From a virus, in the IMG/VR virus record IMGVR_UViG_3300037246_000634, positions 1 through 35,902 of that record: a stretch of 35,902 nucleotides of DNA. The stretch is one strand, 5' to 3'. This document shows, piece by piece, positions 1 to 6,557 of the stretch. The translations under genes were made by a program, and so were the position numbers. The stretch's first letter is position 1; each line of letters begins with the position of its first letter. Below the pieces are notes generated by a model. The model was not told the DNA's origin, searched no databases, and saw nothing but the letters and a program-made list of their open reading frames with translations.

Positions 1-712
1 GCTCGCCGCGATCTCGGTGCACAACATCGAAGGCCTCGAGCTCCGCGATAACTACATCGACATGGCAAGCCTCGGCGTCATCAATGCAATCGAGATCGCC
101 ACCGATGGCGTGAGCGGTGATGTGGGAATAAGCGGAAATACGATCATCAATGTGGGCGGCGCTGCGATAATCAATGGCGTAACCTCCACGGCCGTTTTCC
201 GCGTCGATGGCAACACGATCGAGAGCGTGGTGGACGGCATCACAATCGAGGATTCCACCGACGCCTTCATCACGAATAACTCGCTTGTGGATGTCTCGGG
301 CGATCTGATCACCGTTGGCACGCTCACTGACTGCATTCTCGATGGCAACAGCTACACCGGCGGCGCACCTACTACGTTTGCGCAGAATTCCGGCAGCATC
401 ACCAACCTGACCACCGGCGAAAACTTTTGGGATGAAATCGATACGAGCATCCTGGATCTGACCGGCGCGGCGATCCCAATCACATCGCATTACCACGAGC
501 TCACCGACACCACCACGATCACGAGCGCAACCTTTACCGGTGACGTGATCGGCTTCCTGGTGGTGTTGCTGGCAACGGGGAGCGTGCAGGTAAACGACAG
601 CGCAACGATCGTGCTGGTGGGCGGCGCTAACTATTCAATGACGGCCAGCGATACGCTCACGCTGGCGTGGGATGGTGCGGCATTCAATGAGGTCTCGCGC
701 AGCGTTAACTAA
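1..712 (+). CDS. Tailspike/tail fibre C-terminal part, right-handed beta-helix (partial)
   Basis: The frame is open to the left edge, so the gene starts outside the window; the GTG at 17 is internal. The protein shows short strand-turn repeats with recurring Asn-containing turns (GNTI, DGNTI, NNSL, DGNSY), the pattern of a right-handed parallel beta-helix as in phage tailspikes that bind or cut surface polysaccharide. The last 90 residues are beta-rich and lack this pattern, as in C-terminal trimerisation or capping domains. No catalytic residues can be assigned. It converges with the minus-strand gene at 709-870, the two stop codons overlapping. Beta-helix assignment is by pattern; the host-receptor role is inferred. 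Confidence 0.7.
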   Translation, partial: LAAISVHNIEGLELRDNYIDMASLGVINAIEIATDGVSGDVGISGNTIINVGGAAIINGVTSTAVFRVDGNTIESVVDGITIEDSTDAFITNNSLVDVSGDLITVGTLTDCILDGNSYTGGAPTTFAQNSGSITNLTTGENFWDEIDTSILDLTGAAIPITSHYHELTDTTTITSATFTGDVIGFLVVLLATGSVQVNDSATIVLVGGANYSMTASDTLTLAWDGAAFNEVSRSVN

Positions 713-870
713 GCGAAGATCGCGAAGCTGAGGCCGCCGAACACCAGCAGCCAAAACGCAAGCAGTGCCAGACCAACGGCGAAGCGCCAGATAGCGCTCC
801 AGAACATGACCACCATGAAGGCGATGAGGATGCCGCCGGCGACAGCCATCATGAGAGTAGTGCGCCCCAT
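709..870 (-). CDS. Small membrane protein, two TM helices (53 aa)
   Basis: A 53-residue frame beginning MGRTTLMMAV that is almost wholly hydrophobic. Two membrane segments are seen at about residues 5-25 and 31-51, separated by a short WRF turn. Its ATG lies inside the end of the upstream gene (849-1046), consistent with translational coupling. It is the last gene of the leftward block and ends exactly at the tailspike stop. Size and topology would suit a holin-like, antiholin or superinfection-exclusion protein, but nothing specific identifies it. Confidence 0.6.
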   Translation of the reverse strand: MGRTTLMMAVAGGILIAFMVVMFWSAIWRFAVGLALLAFWLLVFGGLSFAIFA

Positions 871-1046
871 GATTCGGCGCGCTCCAGCTTGTGCTCATCG
901 ATCCACGCCTCCGCTTCCTCGACGGTAACGAAAGACTCCTTGATCAAGACGGTCTGCCCGGCGCCGTTGGATATTTCAACTTGCAGGCGCGGAAGGGTGG
1001 AGCCTACGCGATAGAGCCACGGCGTGTACCAATCGGCGGTTTTCAT
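849..1046 (-). CDS. Small hypothetical protein (65 aa)
   Basis: Starts MKTADWYTPW and ends in a mixed helical segment (VEEAEAWIDEHKLERAES). Its ATG overlaps the stop of the upstream gene as ATGA (1043-1046). Composition is that of a soluble alpha/beta protein, with a beta-hairpin-like first half and a charged helix after residue 40. No family recognised. Confidence 0.6.
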   Translation of the reverse strand: MKTADWYTPWLYRVGSTLPRLQVEISNGAGQTVLIKESFVTVEEAEAWIDEHKLERAESWGALLS

Positions 1047-1219
1047 GGCTTTTTACATCCTATGTGGAAGCACTCGCGGCATTGCTTGCGATAATCGTGG
1101 GGCACCGTTTCGATCTGCTCACCAAACTTGTAGACCATATCGGTTTCTATCTTTTTGCCGCACACGGTTTCTAGCGTTAGATAGTCCTTCGAATTGGGCG
1201 TCCACACTTTATGAATCAT
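1043..1219 (-). CDS. Small Cys-containing protein, possible zinc site (58 aa)
   Basis: Begins MIHKVWTPNS. Cys20 is followed by a C-terminal cluster CRECFHIGC (residues 47-55), giving a possible Cys4/Cys3His metal site. It is joined by ATGA overlaps at both ends (1216-1219 with the upstream gene, 1043-1046 with the downstream gene), which strongly supports it being real. Function unknown; a zinc-ribbon-like fold is a guess from the cysteines. Confidence 0.6.
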   Translation of the reverse strand: MIHKVWTPNSKDYLTLETVCGKKIETDMVYKFGEQIETVPHDYRKQCRECFHIGCKKP

Positions 1220-1389
1220 AGCGGCAGCGGCCCGAGCTCACCGATGGCGTACAGTGCGACCGCAAGGATGAGGCCGCCCCAAAAGCAGACCACCAGCCCG
1301 GCCGAAACATACTCCCAATTTTTGAATGCCCAAACGGCGACCAGGATGCCTGCCACGATCTTAGCGAGCAGGATCACGGCGAAAGCCAC
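1216..1389 (-). CDS. Small membrane protein, two TM helices, GTG start (57 aa)
   Basis: The frame opens after an in-frame TGA and the only usable start is GTG at 1389, inside the end of the 38-residue upstream gene. Two hydrophobic segments are seen (about residues 2-20 and 28-48) separated by the polar link FKNWEY. The stop overlaps the next start as ATGA. Very probably an integral membrane protein; role unknown. Confidence 0.55.
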   Translation of the reverse strand: MAFAVILLAKIVAGILVAVWAFKNWEYVSAGLVVCFWGGLILAVALYAIGELGPLPL

Positions 1390-1490
1390 ATCACGATTGC
1401 GTCACCGAACAGAATGAGCGTGAGCATCGCGCCGAATATCGCGGCTTCTACTCGCGGTGACATGCCGCTATTCTCCATTTGCTGCTTCAT
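1374..1490 (-). CDS. Very small membrane protein, one TM helix (38 aa)
   Basis: Begins MKQQMENSGM and carries one hydrophobic segment (about residues 15-36). It overlaps the downstream GTG-started membrane protein by 16 bp, an arrangement seen for coupled small membrane proteins. It overlaps the end of the upstream gene by 23 bp. At this length coding status rests on hydrophobicity and gene spacing only. Confidence 0.45.
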   Translation of the reverse strand: MKQQMENSGMSPRVEAAIFGAMLTLILFGDAIVMWLSP

Positions 1491-1650
1491 GGTCAAAACC
1501 TCCAACCTGCTCTAGTTCGTAATCGTGGATGCCGTGCGCCTTGATCTTCCAATCGTAAGGTCGGGGCATGGCTTCGCGTGCGAATTTCGCAGCGTAGTAA
1601 CTGGCGAAGCTGCGCTCGCGCGGTACTGAATCGTTTTTGTTGGTGCTCAT
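1468..1650 (-). CDS. Small hypothetical protein (60 aa)
   Basis: An open frame reaches up to 1785, but the first part overlaps the neighbouring gene, so the internal ATG at 1650 (MSTNKNDSVP) is chosen. The product is polar with a Tyr/Ala-rich central helix (SFASYYAAKFAREAM). Spacing to the upstream stop is 31 bp. No family recognised. Confidence 0.55.
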   Translation of the reverse strand: MSTNKNDSVPRERSFASYYAAKFAREAMPRPYDWKIKAHGIHDYELEQVGGFDHEAANGE

Positions 1651-1681
1651 TGTCTGATGTACCTTGTGAATACGAGACGAA

Positions 1682-1930
1682 TTATCTACTCCCGCGCCTT
1701 CTTTTTCTGTGCGGCGTGTCACTATTCGTAACACTCGCTCTATTCCATTGCCGGCTCGGGATGTGCCACCAGTCGATAAGCTCATCCAGGTGCTCGAGCG
1801 CGGCCGCCTGCTCGGCTTTGGTGGTGCGGGCGGTGAAAGATACCTCTAGGCCTTTGATCTTCGTGAGACCGCTCTGAGCGGCTGCTGAAGGGAAAGGCCG
1901 AGGCATCTTGACCAGCCGATTGGTGGTCAT
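1682..1930 (-). CDS. Small hypothetical protein with basic tail (82 aa)
   Basis: ATG follows the upstream TAA directly (TAAATG read on the minus strand). The middle is probably helical (TKAEQAAALEHLDELIDWW) and the C-terminus is strongly basic (PHRKRRRGSR), as in small nucleic-acid-binding proteins. No recognised domain. Confidence 0.55.
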   Translation of the reverse strand: MTTNRLVKMPRPFPSAAAQSGLTKIKGLEVSFTARTTKAEQAAALEHLDELIDWWHIPSRQWNRASVTNSDTPHRKRRRGSR

Positions 1931-2158
1931 TTAGTAGTTTCTCCGCTTGGCGGCCTTGATGCCGGCTTTGAGGCCTTCGCGGAAATCAGACGATCCGACC
2001 GGTGTGAGCGGCGCGAGCGGGCATAGCGGCAGGAGCACGAGGTCGCCCTTGACGCTCTTGTAGCCTTCCGAGAAGCCGTGGCAGAAGTCACCCTGGTTGG
2101 CGTGGGCGATCGAGCTCAACGCGAGCAGTACGATTACGAATAGGCTTAGTCGTTTCAT
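1931..2158 (-). CDS. Small secreted protein with signal peptide (75 aa)
   Basis: The frame extends upstream, but the ATG at 2158 is preceded by GGAG at good spacing and gives a clear signal peptide: MKRLSLFVIVLLALSSIAHA with cleavage expected after AHA. The mature part of about 55 residues has two cysteines (FCHGF, PLCPL) that could form a disulphide in the periplasm. Export is well supported; function is unknown. Phage periplasmic proteins of this size can act in exclusion or envelope modification, but that is only a possibility. Confidence 0.7.
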   Translation of the reverse strand: MKRLSLFVIVLLALSSIAHANQGDFCHGFSEGYKSVKGDLVLLPLCPLAPLTPVGSSDFREGLKAGIKAAKRRNY

Positions 2159-2208
2159 ATCATTCTCCAAAAAGGGCGCCGTGCGGGCCGACGCCAAACT
2201 GGTTGGGC

Positions 2209-2508
2209 CTAGCGCAAATATGCCGGGCCAGTCCAGGTGTAGCCGCGGCCGTATTCGCTGGTCGCGATGTTGCCGCGCGGATGGCGGGCCGGTGATTTCC
2301 AGCCGGCGGCCTTGAGGATGTTGCCGGTGGCGACTTCGATGAAGCCCCAAGCGCTGCCTTGGCCGCATGAAGTCATGATGATGCGGGCATATTTGCGGGC
2401 GCCGGTGTCAATTCGATAGGTCGGGGTATCGTCGCGCCCTTCGAAGAAAGGATCGGTTTTGACCTCTTCGGTGAGGCGGTCGGCAAACTCTTGGATCTGG
2501 TTGGTCAT
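2209..2508 (-). CDS. Conserved phage hypothetical protein (99 aa)
   Basis: ATG at 2508 (MTNQIQEFAD) is preceded by a GAGGAAAC ribosome site and follows the promoter at 2535-2562. The C-terminal half (GFIEVATGNILKAAGWKSPA followed by HPRGNI) matches a pattern I know from small hypothetical proteins of many tailed phages; their function is not established. It is the first gene of the promoter-proximal leftward transcript. A longer reading from 2550 would run through the promoter and is rejected. Confidence 0.75.
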   Translation of the reverse strand: MTNQIQEFADRLTEEVKTDPFFEGRDDTPTYRIDTGARKYARIIMTSCGQGSAWGFIEVATGNILKAAGWKSPARHPRGNIATSEYGRGYTWTGPAYLR

Positions 2509-2534
2509 GCCGCTGTTTCCTCGTGAATGAATGT

Positions 2535-2562
2535 ATAATACAGTAACCATTCAGTAACGCAA
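2535..2562 (-). promoter_or_regulatory. Leftward sigma70-like promoter P1 with GTTACTG direct repeat
   Basis: Read on the minus strand: -35 TTGCGT (2562-2557), 16-bp spacer, -10 TATTAT (2540-2535), about 26 bp before the ATG at 2508. GTTACTG occurs twice, 11 bp apart (one helical turn), at 2558-2552 and 2547-2541, between the two hexamers. The arrangement closely matches the rightward promoter at 4785-4812. Confidence 0.6.
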
Positions 2563-2596
2563 GGGAAACAGCCAAATAAACGGCTAAGTTTGTGAT

Positions 2597-2860
2597 TTAG
2601 TTCACAATTTCGAGCGGTTTGTTGCGTGTTTGGTCCATGAATTCAACCGGAGTCCGGAGGAAGCTGGCGGCGCGCATGCCGTGGACAACGATCGGCCGAA
2701 ACGCTTCCCATTCATCGCGTGAGAACGTTATGGCGCCACGCATTCGGTGGTTTGCCCGGCTGCCGATGCCGACGCGGAGCTCCACGATCGTGCCCTGGTC
2801 CATGAGCGCGGCATGCAAATAGAATCCAATCACTTCTGCTCGCCCTCGGTGGTGGGCCAT
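2597..2860 (-). CDS. Hypothetical protein (87 aa)
   Basis: Begins MAHHRGRAEV; its ATG lies one base past the upstream TGA. Predicted mixed alpha/beta with a central TFSRDEWEAFRPIV segment. It is the last gene before the P1 promoter region. No family recognised. Confidence 0.55.
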   Translation of the reverse strand: MAHHRGRAEVIGFYLHAALMDQGTIVELRVGIGSRANHRMRGAITFSRDEWEAFRPIVVHGMRAASFLRTPVEFMDQTRNKPLEIVN

Positions 2861-2861
2861 A

Positions 2862-3089
2862 TCATTCTTCGGGCGCTCGTAGATAGGATTGCGAAATCAC
2901 GTGTATTGTTACCTCAAATTTCTCAGCCAATTTTTTGACTGTGAGCTCGCGGAGCCCTCGGTTTATTTGGTTGATCTCGGCTTGGAGTACCGCGCGCCGC
3001 TTCTGCAGAGTCTCTTTTTCGTGCCAGCATTTCTCGATGAGGTCGATATCTTCATTGCTGAGCCTCATCGTACCATTCGCCTGTTTCAT
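2862..3089 (-). CDS. Small helical protein, possible HTH/coiled coil (75 aa)
   Basis: The ATG at 3089 (MKQANGTMRL) has AGAGGT upstream; ATG 3068 is an alternative start. Residues 10-52 are strongly helical and charged, and residues 50-70 (ELTVKKLAEKFEVTIHVISQ) resemble a helix-turn-helix in which the host sequence-reading helix would be VTIHVISQ. A DNA-binding role is possible. It overlaps the upstream gene by 38 bp. Confidence 0.6.
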   Translation of the reverse strand: MKQANGTMRLSNEDIDLIEKCWHEKETLQKRRAVLQAEINQINRGLRELTVKKLAEKFEVTIHVISQSYLRAPEE

Positions 3090-3348
3090 TTTCGGTTACC
3101 TCTTCCGGTATCGATTCACACATGGTGCCGCATTTGGTGCATTCATTAGTCTCAGGGAAACGCGCGCTTGGCTGGAAATCGTGCTCGCATTCGACAGTCT
3201 CTACAGTCGCCGGATCGGGCGTTTCCGAGAGCATTTGCTTGCACATTTCCAATGCGGCATAGCCTTGTTCTTTGCCGCTCAGATTACGCAGCAATTTGGT
3301 TGCCTCGCGCCACTCTTCGGTGGTTCCGAGTTCGTAGTATTTGGGCAT
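3052..3348 (-). CDS. Hypothetical protein with CxxC zinc site (98 aa)
   Basis: Begins MPKYYELGTT. The N-terminal half is helical; the C-terminal half has C54-E-H56, followed by CTKC and a further Cys (TNECTKCGTMC, about residues 69-77), a likely zinc-binding knuckle. No function assigned. Confidence 0.6.
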   Translation of the reverse strand: MPKYYELGTTEEWREATKLLRNLSGKEQGYAALEMCKQMLSETPDPATVETVECEHDFQPSARFPETNECTKCGTMCESIPEEVTENETGEWYDEAQQ

Positions 3349-3371
3349 GTTTCACGTGTTAACGCTAAAAG

Positions 3372-3704
3372 TTATAAGGATCTTGGGAAACTGAACATTT
3401 CGTGCTGACCGCCGAGCAACACATCAATCTGGTTTTTGCGCCGATGACTCATGTGTTTTCTGATGGTTTGCATCATTGTTCGCGCCTTGGCGCCTGAAAT
3501 ATAGGCCACATAAACCTCTTTATCGCCGAGCGACCCTTCTGGCGCATACGGGCCAAGAACGTTGCTCCCCAAATACAATGCGGCTCTTTGCACAGTGTCC
3601 AGATCCGTCATTTTAACGCTGATGCGAGGGTGCTTGCCGTCAAATGTAAAAGTGCCATCCCCTTCCAGTAATCCGCATAGCCAACCGAGGTCGAATTGAT
3701 TCAT
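3372..3704 (-). CDS. LAGLIDADG-type homing endonuclease (single motif, 110 aa)
   Basis: Start chosen at ATG 3704 (MNQFDLGWLC), preceded by AAGGAAA; a GTG 18 bp upstream is less likely. Residues 7-17 (GWLCGLLEGDG) match the LAGLIDADG signature with its acidic residue followed by Gly, then a beta strand (TFTFDG, PRISVKMTD) as in this fold. At 110 residues with one motif it would act as a homodimer, the usual state of single-motif enzymes, cutting a pseudo-palindromic DNA site. It sits as a free-standing gene among small leftward genes, so it is probably a mobile passenger. Specificity is unknown. Confidence 0.75.
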   Translation of the reverse strand: MNQFDLGWLCGLLEGDGTFTFDGKHPRISVKMTDLDTVQRAALYLGSNVLGPYAPEGSLGDKEVYVAYISGAKARTMMQTIRKHMSHRRKNQIDVLLGGQHEMFSFPRSL

Positions 3705-3778
3705 TTCTTTTCCTTCAGGCACAGCTACCGCCTTTCCCCTCTCGGTAGGTAAGCAGAGTTACCATTCCGTTTTGGAGT

Positions 3779-3808
3779 AGGCGCGCTGCCTTTAAGCAGC
3801 AAGCGCGC
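3779..3808. other. GC-rich inverted repeat at the stop of the 3792-4055 gene
   Basis: GGCGCGC and GCGCGCC flank the stop codon, with TGC/GCA pairing inside. No U-tract follows on either strand, so it is not a canonical intrinsic terminator; it may stabilise an mRNA end before the homing endonuclease gene. Confidence 0.35.
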
Positions 3809-4055
3809 CGCACTCATGCGTGAAGAGTCCGGTCCCTTCCACTTTTTCTGCGGCAAGTCCCCATTCAGACCGGGATGCAAGGCGGCAACAGAGCCCGGAA
3901 TAGTGCTTTTTGTCGAGAGGCACGCTTCTGCCCCACCAATCCCGTTCTCGGGTGGCCTTTGCGCGGTTGATCTTCGTGGGATGGTATCGGACAATAGGTG
4001 CCCAGTCGGGCAAGTGATTCGGAACCAGCCTTTCGATGATCGTTGACCGGTGCAT
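3792..4055 (-). CDS. Hypothetical protein (87 aa)
   Basis: Begins MHRSTIIERL. The frame is preferred over an overlapping 116-residue frame (3725-4075) because its composition is protein-like and lacks the Ser/Pro/Arg scatter typical of shadow frames. The C-terminal part (SEWGLAAEKVEGTGLFTHEC) has two Cys-containing stretches. No family recognised. Confidence 0.45.
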   Translation of the reverse strand: MHRSTIIERLVPNHLPDWAPIVRYHPTKINRAKATRERDWWGRSVPLDKKHYSGLCCRLASRSEWGLAAEKVEGTGLFTHECGALAA

Positions 4056-4086
4056 CTAACACCGTCGCCGACCACGTAAATGTAAG

Positions 4087-4121
4087 CCGCTTGTTAGCTA
4101 ACGCGCAAGCGGTTTCTTTTT
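4087..4121 (+). terminator. Rho-independent terminator, plus-strand orientation
   Basis: CCGCTTG (4087-4093) pairs with CAAGCGG (4106-4112) and is followed by TTTCTTTTT. The loop holds a small palindrome (TTAGCTAA). It points rightward although all neighbouring genes are leftward, so any transcript it ends would be antisense to the leftward operon. Confidence 0.5.
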
Positions 4122-4172
4122 GGCGCAACATATAGTGTCTAGCCTTCGCGATCGGCACTAGATATGGGTAAC

Positions 4173-4442
4173 TCAGCGTTCTGCTTCGGCTGTGACAACT
4201 GCCTTGAGCCCATCCTCAAGCAACTGGGCTTCGCTTCCTGCTTGTCTGTGAGCAGTAAGATTCCGCGCGGCTTCACTCAAACCAACAGCGCTTAGAATTT
4301 CGCCGGCCGTCTCGCGCGCGATCTCTCGGCCACGTTTCGACTTCATGCTGATCTTCATGTCAACGTGCAGATAGCGGCCATCGATGTAGACGGCAGAATT
4401 GCGGTGGTGCTTCAGGATTCTGGCGTGCTTTCGTTTGAACAT
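4173..4442 (-). CDS. Hypothetical protein (89 aa)
   Basis: Begins MFKRKHARIL with a basic N-terminus, then a short beta hairpin (SAVYIDGRYLHVDMKISM) and a long helical C-terminus. Overlaps the upstream gene by 31 bp. No recognised domain; the basic start could contact nucleic acid. Confidence 0.55.
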   Translation of the reverse strand: MFKRKHARILKHHRNSAVYIDGRYLHVDMKISMKSKRGREIARETAGEILSAVGLSEAARNLTAHRQAGSEAQLLEDGLKAVVTAEAER

Positions 4443-4597
4443 ATTTTCCTCGCTTTGATGGTTATGCTGTCGCTGTCGCTGTCGAAATATTCAGACAGAC
4501 ACCCCAGCGCGCACTCAATGGCATCCATTTCGGTCTCGCGCACGATGCCTTCCGTGAAGAACTTGCCTTCGATTTCTACTCGCCATCGGTCGGGCAT
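4412..4597 (-). CDS. Small acidic hypothetical protein (61 aa)
   Basis: ATG 4597 (MPDRWRVEIE) lies inside the end of the ribbon-helix-helix gene, so the two are probably coupled. A longer frame to 4813 is rejected because its extra part is a Gln/Arg-rich shadow. The product contains an acidic repeat (SEYFDSDSDSI). Function unknown. Confidence 0.55.
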   Translation of the reverse strand: MPDRWRVEIEGKFFTEGIVRETEMDAIECALGCLSEYFDSDSDSITIKARKICSNESTPES

Positions 4598-4731
4598 AGC
4601 TTCAGCCTTTTGTGTTCTTTGTTGATCAGTTGCTCCACCACCAGCGTCATGCTCGCGTTGGGGTTGGTGGTTTCGCGCAAATGCTGCTTGATCTGCTCGA
4701 GCCTCTCTTTGCTTTCGATGCGGACCTGCAT
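4576..4731 (-). CDS. Ribbon-helix-helix-like small DNA-binding protein (51 aa)
   Basis: ATG 4731 gives MQVRIESKERLEQIKQHLRE: a short beta strand with alternating residues (QVRIE) then two helices separated by a turn (NPNAS), the size and pattern of a ribbon-helix-helix (Arc/CopG) protein. Such proteins bind operators as dimers through the strand. As the first leftward gene next to the divergent promoter region at 4785-4812, it is a candidate regulator of one or both transcripts. Assignment is by pattern only. Confidence 0.5.
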   Translation of the reverse strand: MQVRIESKERLEQIKQHLRETTNPNASMTLVVEQLINKEHKRLKLCPTDGE

Positions 4732-4784
4732 TGTTAGCGCCTCGCGTCCTTTGATCCGGCCTGGCACAAAAATATTCCTTGTGG

Positions 4785-4812
4785 TTGAGTTTCGGTAAGG
4801 GTACAGTATCCA
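4785..4812 (+). promoter_or_regulatory. Rightward sigma70-like promoter P2
   Basis: -35 TTGAGT (4785-4790), 16-bp spacer, -10 TATCCA (4807-4812). Together with downstream sequence it matches the leftward promoter at 2535-2562 over 20 of 30 aligned positions from GG.TAC.GTAT to ATTCAC.AGG. CCTTGTG (4778-4784) and CACAAGG (4822-4828) form an inverted repeat around it. It precedes the recombination genes; the leftward block starts at 4731 on the other side. Confidence 0.55.
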
Positions 4813-4835
4813 TTCTACATTCACAAGGTCATGTC

Positions 4836-5057
4836 ATGCCGGAACTGACTCCACAAGAAACCGTAGAGCTCTGGGCCGAGACGGCTTTCGATGCTTGGGT
4901 CGATGAAGATCCGGAAATATTCGAAAAGTTCAAGAAAAGGGATTTGCCGACTTTCACTCTGGTAAAACAAGCTCACCAGGTTGGGTTTTGCATGGGCGCC
5001 ACCGCTGTCTTGGGGCCGGATCCTGACGAGCTACTAACTGCGTTGAAGGATTTGTGA
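4836..5057 (+). CDS. Small hypothetical protein (73 aa)
   Basis: ATG 4836 (MPELTPQETV) follows AAGG and the P2 promoter; the upstream part of the frame would overlap the promoter. The product is acidic and largely helical (ETVELWAETAFDAWVDEDP). It is the first gene of the recombination transcript and overlaps the next gene by one to four bases. Function unknown. Confidence 0.65.
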   Translation: MPELTPQETVELWAETAFDAWVDEDPEIFEKFKKRDLPTFTLVKQAHQVGFCMGATAVLGPDPDELLTALKDL

Positions 5058-5893
5058 TGAGTGAGCCCAAAGACGATCTAGCAGCATTAACGCCTACGGC
5101 TGAACAAGAAGCGGCGTACTCAAACTTAACAGCAATTTCAAATCTGGAGTGGTGGGATCAACTCGAGGTCACCGATACCACCTACACCAAAAAGATGGAC
5201 ACCGGCGCGAAGCTCACTTCCATCAACCCCGAATACCAAATCAAAAAATTCACCGAGCTCTTCGGGCCATGCGGCCGGGGCTGGGGCTTCACTGTCACAC
5301 ACTCCGAAATCATCGAGGGTGCAGTGATGAGCAAACGCGAGATCGTTGACGCAGATGGCGCACCTATCAACTTTGGGCCGTGCAAGGTACACACCGCGCG
5401 CGTTGAACTCTGGTACGAAAGCCCCGAAGGCGAAGCCGGCAAGCACACGATCGAAGGCACTGGCCACACACCATTCGTTTATATGACTTCTCACGGCCCG
5501 ACCACTGACATGGAGTACGAGAAAAAATCGATCACCGATGCGCTAACCAAGGCGATGAGCATGCTTGGCATGGGCGGTGATGTGCGCATGGGCCTCTTCG
5601 ATGACTCTGAGTATGTGGCGGATCTGCAGCGCACCGAAGCGATCGAGGGCGCGGTCGATAAAGAAGCCGAAATGATTAAGCAGCGCCAGAACTATGACGA
5701 TTGGCTCGAGCAAACGGCCGGGCTTGTGCGCACCTCCCTCGGAATGCACGAACTGGAGGTGATATTCAAATCGAGCATGGTGCGCCTCGAGAAGCAGGGC
5801 AGCGCCGCAGACAAAAAGAAACTCAACGATGCGAAAAACGCGCGAGCCCGCGAACTGATGGCGGAAGCGAAAGGCCAGGAGAACATCGGATGA
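5057..5893 (+). CDS. Rad52/Sak-like single-strand annealing protein (278 aa)
   Basis: ATG 5057 is used, with AAGGA at good spacing; GTG 5054 is an alternative. Residues 62-185 follow the order of the Rad52-type annealing fold: an FGPCGRGWGF segment (69-78), a paired strand region (TARVELWY, then TIEGTGHTPFVY), and a basic helix EKKSITDALTKAMSMLG (155-171) followed by an FDDSEYV acidic loop. Known members anneal complementary single strands in phage recombination. The next gene encodes Gp157, which commonly accompanies phage annealing proteins. The C-terminal 80 residues are helical and polar. Assignment is by recalled motifs; an ERF-family protein is the main alternative. Confidence 0.65.
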   Translation: MSEPKDDLAALTPTAEQEAAYSNLTAISNLEWWDQLEVTDTTYTKKMDTGAKLTSINPEYQIKKFTELFGPCGRGWGFTVTHSEIIEGAVMSKREIVDADGAPINFGPCKVHTARVELWYESPEGEAGKHTIEGTGHTPFVYMTSHGPTTDMEYEKKSITDALTKAMSMLGMGGDVRMGLFDDSEYVADLQRTEAIEGAVDKEAEMIKQRQNYDDWLEQTAGLVRTSLGMHELEVIFKSSMVRLEKQGSAADKKKLNDAKNARARELMAEAKGQENIG

Positions 5894-6417
5894 GCATTGC
5901 GCTGTACGAAATCGCTGAAGACATCCTGAAGCTCGAGGCGATCCTCGAGGATGAAGAGATCGGCAACGATGAGTCGCTGGCCGAAGCGCTGGCCGAAGCC
6001 ATGGATGAAGCACAAGGCAATCTCTCCGAGAAGGTTTCGAGCATCGTTGGCTTGCTGCGCAATTGGGATAGCACTGCGACCGCGATTAAGGCCGAGGAAA
6101 CTCGGCTCGCTGAGCGGCGCAAGATGTTCACCGGTAAATCCGATCGCCTGCGCGGCTATCTGCTGACTCACCTGCAGCGGATCGATGCGCCGAAACTCAC
6201 GCTCGACATCGCGACGGTTAGCCGGCGCCAAGGATCTGAGCGCGTTGAAATCGATGATGAGCTCAATCTCCCGCAGGGTTATTACGAGTCCGAGTATGTG
6301 GTGAAGCCCGACAAAGCGGAGCTCAAAAAGCTATGGAAAGAAACGGATGAAGCGGAGCGTGATGAGCTTCCTGGTTTCCACGTCGCACGTGGGCCAGAAT
6401 CGTTGATGATTAAATGA
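5890..6417 (+). CDS. Siphovirus Gp157-family protein (175 aa)
   Basis: Start at ATG 5890, overlapping the annealing-protein stop as ATGA; the frame extends upstream but as a shadow. The order of features fits Gp157 (PF05565): N-terminal LYEIAEDILKLEAILED, a long coiled coil (SEKVSSIVGLLRNWDSTATA, then ERRKMFTGKSDRLRGYLL), then a C-terminal beta part ending with PQGYY and PDKAELKKLWKE. The family is often found beside phage annealing and ssDNA-binding genes; its biochemical role is not settled. Phage resistance was reported for its namesake in Streptococcus thermophilus. Confidence 0.85.
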   Translation: MSIALYEIAEDILKLEAILEDEEIGNDESLAEALAEAMDEAQGNLSEKVSSIVGLLRNWDSTATAIKAEETRLAERRKMFTGKSDRLRGYLLTHLQRIDAPKLTLDIATVSRRQGSERVEIDDELNLPQGYYESEYVVKPDKAELKKLWKETDEAERDELPGFHVARGPESLMIK

Positions 6418-6504
6418 GAATCCGAGAAACGGCAGCCGCTCGGTTGCCGTGCCTTGTGAAGCCGGTCGATCCAAAGTCTCTCCCATGCGACTCCCCTGGA
6501 TCAC

Positions 6505-6542
6505 GGCGCCCACCGGTTGGATAAAACGGGCGCCACTTTTTT
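6505..6542 (+). terminator. Rho-independent terminator
   Basis: GGCGCCC (6505-6511) pairs with GGGCGCC (6528-6534), loop 16, followed by ACTTTTTT. It lies 88 bp past the Gp157 stop. An extra hairpin, ACGGCA with TGCCGT, is seen just upstream near 6430-6452. It would end the P2 transcript or attenuate reading into the next genes. Confidence 0.75.
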
Positions 6543-6557
6543 CACAAGGAAGCAAAC

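Noticed and set aside
635-898. 87-residue minus-strand frame
   Set aside because: Arg/His-rich shadow; the clean two-helix membrane protein at 709-870 uses another frame.
3725-4075. 116-residue minus-strand frame
   Set aside because: Overlaps 3792-4055; Ser/Pro/Arg-rich scatter and weaker start than the 87-residue frame.
6505-6534. tRNA-like stem near 6505-6534
   Set aside because: Only one stem with a T-run; no D, anticodon or T arms, so it is a terminator.
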